NCBI GenBank assembly: GCA_903849835.1
Contig: CAINKA010000002.1
Location: 1-5,893, forward strand
Direction: 5' to 3'
DNA length: 5,893 nt
Origin: an uncultured Alphaproteobacteria bacterium
GTDB taxonomy: Bacteria > Pseudomonadota > Alphaproteobacteria > Rickettsiales > UBA1997
In this document: one piece after another, positions 4,934 through 5,893 of the stretch
Layout: the number at the start of each line of letters is the position of its first letter
Position numbering within the stretch: the first letter of the stretch is position 1
Notes under the pieces: generated by a model
Told to the model about the DNA's origin: nothing
The model's input: only the letters and a program-made list of their open reading frames with translations
The model's database searches: none
Translations under genes and position numbers: made by a program

Positions 4934-5893
4934 ATGAAAAAAGTCGCCAATCGTAAGTCGCCAGTCGTTAATTTTGGCTCGGGAAAAAAATTTCTAAAAT
5001 CCTCGATGCTGCGTGTTAGCAGTGGCAAAAAAATCCTATTCGTTTCTGACGAAATCATTTGGAAAAATTGTGAAAAATTTTTTCCAGAAAATTTCCCAGA
5101 AAATTTTTGTGCAAAAAAACTGCTCCTAAAAAATCCCAAAGCTGATGAAAAAAATCTTAAAAAAATTTCCGCTGCAGTAAAAAACTACGACTTAATAATC
5201 ACCCTCGGAAGCGGTGTTATCAACGATCTGTGCAAGTTAACCTCAGCGCAAAAAAATATTCCTTACGCCATTTTTGCTTCAGCCGCCTCGATGAATGGAT
5301 ACTTGTCGAAAAATGCTTCGATCACAATTTGCGGTCACAAAAAAACTTTACCTGCGACGCTTCCAATCGCAGTTTTTTGCGATCTAAAAATTTTAGCAGC
5401 AGCGCCGTTAGAGCTAACAAAGGCCGGCATTGGCGACAGTCTGTGTTTTTATTCTTGCTGGCTTGATTGGTATCTCTCACACAAAATTCTCGGTACAAAA
5501 TTCGACAAAAAACCTTTCGAAATTCTCGAGAAAAAAATGAATTTTTTTGTCAAAAATTTTAAAAAATTTTCATTGCGTGATGAAAAATTTTTAAAGTTGT
5601 TGATGGAAATTTTATTGCTCTCAGGGCAGGGCATGACTATTGCTGGAGGCTCTTATCCCGCCAGTCAATCTGAGCATTTAATTGCTCACGTCATCGAAAT
5701 GAAATATCCAAAAATAGCCGAAAAATTTTTGCACGGACAGATGATTGCGGTGACAAGTTTAACGGCGGCGCGGTTGCAGAAAAATTTTCTGAATCAGATT
5801 TTTCGCAAGGCGGGGTTTGTAACCACGTCTTCCCGTTCAGTTCCAAATCAGCAAGACGTGAACATGTGGACGGGGTTACAAACCCCGTCCAGC
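4934..5893 (+). CDS. Glycerol-1-phosphate dehydrogenase-like protein (EgsA/AraM family), 3' end outside window
   Basis: A 320-codon open frame running off the right edge; no stop is seen. It matches the sn-glycerol-1-phosphate dehydrogenase branch of the iron-containing alcohol dehydrogenase superfamily, which reduces dihydroxyacetone phosphate or related substrates with NAD(P)H. Motifs: a short N-terminal nucleotide-fold segment KKILFVSDE (32-40), GSGVINDLCK (92-101), ASAASMNGYLS (115-125), LAAAPLELTKAGIGD (154-168), GGSYPASQSEHLIAH (238-252) and LHGQMIAV (266-273). Expected metal ligands are Asp168, His248 and His267. SMNG replaces the SMDG I associate with AraM, so substrate is uncertain. 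Family members are usually 350-430 aa, so a C-terminal domain should follow. Instead codons 293-319 are a palindromic repeat read in frame. Codons 3-12 overlap a 14-bp tandem repeat, so the start at 4934 is plausible but not certain. There is no Shine-Dalgarno. Divergent from secG. Confidence 0.85.
   Translation, partial: MKKVANRKSPVVNFGSGKKFLKSSMLRVSSGKKILFVSDEIIWKNCEKFFPENFPENFCAKKLLLKNPKADEKNLKKISAAVKNYDLIITLGSGVINDLCKLTSAQKNIPYAIFASAASMNGYLSKNASITICGHKKTLPATLPIAVFCDLKILAAAPLELTKAGIGDSLCFYSCWLDWYLSHKILGTKFDKKPFEILEKKMNFFVKNFKKFSLRDEKFLKLLMEILLLSGQGMTIAGGSYPASQSEHLIAHVIEMKYPKIAEKFLHGQMIAVTSLTAARLQKNFLNQIFRKAGFVTTSSRSVPNQQDVNMWTGLQTPSS
4941..4968. repeat. 14-bp tandem repeat at the start of the dehydrogenase gene
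   Basis: AAGTCGCCAATCGT (4941-4954) is followed directly by AAGTCGCCAGTCGT (4955-4968), with one mismatch. Because 14 is not a multiple of three, the two copies encode different residues (VANR, then KSPVV). It may be the edge of a further dispersed repeat covering the N-terminal codons, or a small local duplication. Confidence 0.75.
5811..5890. repeat. Palindromic element, family C, lying in frame inside a coding region
   Basis: An outer 13-bp perfect inverted repeat (5811-5823 and 5875-5887, CGGGGTTTGTAAC and its inverse) immediately encloses an inner 8-bp perfect one (5824-5831 and 5853-5860). The right end can alternatively fold on itself as a perfect 10-bp stem with a 3-base loop (5868-5877/5881-5890). 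The whole element is open in the reading frame of the dehydrogenase. The sequence is unrelated to the other two repeat families in the window. It may continue past the right edge. Confidence 0.8.

Noticed and set aside
5084..5106. 12-bp tandem duplication (CCAGAAAATTT twice) in the dehydrogenase gene
   Set aside because: It is in frame (PENFPENF), lies in a variable surface-like region, and is explained by simple slippage in AT-rich coding DNA.
4909..5139. Minus-strand 76-codon frame before secG
   Set aside because: It lies opposite the 5' part of the dehydrogenase gene and partly in the 14-bp tandem repeat; it has no motif support.
1..5893. Recoded TGA (as in some candidate phyla)
   Set aside because: No in-frame TGA occurs in the identified genes, tryptophans are TGG, and the proteins are full length under the standard code.

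Overview
This 5.9 kb window looks like chromosomal housekeeping DNA from a fairly AT-rich bacterium. Several proteins read as alphaproteobacterial: SecG has the MSGKATANVLSKTT region, GcvT has the AGYDMPVQYPDGMLKEH region, and Pth has GGGNAGHNGLKSID. This placement is by eye. The standard genetic code fits: the stops used are TAA and TAG, and tryptophan is TGG. None of the seven genes has a clear Shine-Dalgarno sequence in front of its start codon.

Layout from left to right: (1) a palindromic repeat doublet cut by the left edge (1-60), directly followed by nadA (quinolinate synthase, +). (2) An unrecognised cysteine-rich secreted protein or lipoprotein on the minus strand, converging on nadA with a 5-base gap. 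(3) pth (peptidyl-tRNA hydrolase, +), divergent from the lipoprotein across 62 bases that carry a small perfect dyad. (4) A GC-rich array of three hairpins (2777-2863) between the convergent pth and gcvH; it supplies the pth stop codon. (5) A minus-strand unit read secG, gcvT, gcvH, with a second copy of the left-edge repeat doublet between gcvT and gcvH. (6) On the plus strand, divergent from secG, a glycerol-1-phosphate dehydrogenase-like gene that runs off the right edge. It is missing from a simple stop-to-stop listing because its stop lies outside the window. Its last visible codons lie inside a third, different palindromic element.

The genes cover NAD biosynthesis (nadA), translation quality control (pth), protein export (secG), one-carbon/glycine metabolism (gcvT, gcvH) and a polyol-phosphate or alcohol dehydrogenase. 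They do not form one pathway. The P-protein of glycine cleavage and nadB/nadC are not present here.

The most distinctive feature is the density of short palindromic repeats. Three unrelated families occur in under 6 kb, all at or inside gene ends: one adds optional codons to the start of nadA, one provides the pth stop codon, one sits inside a likely operon, and one is translated in frame in the dehydrogenase. The second point of interest is the unrecognised secreted protein, which has ten cysteines beyond its lipobox cysteine, arranged as spaced pairs.
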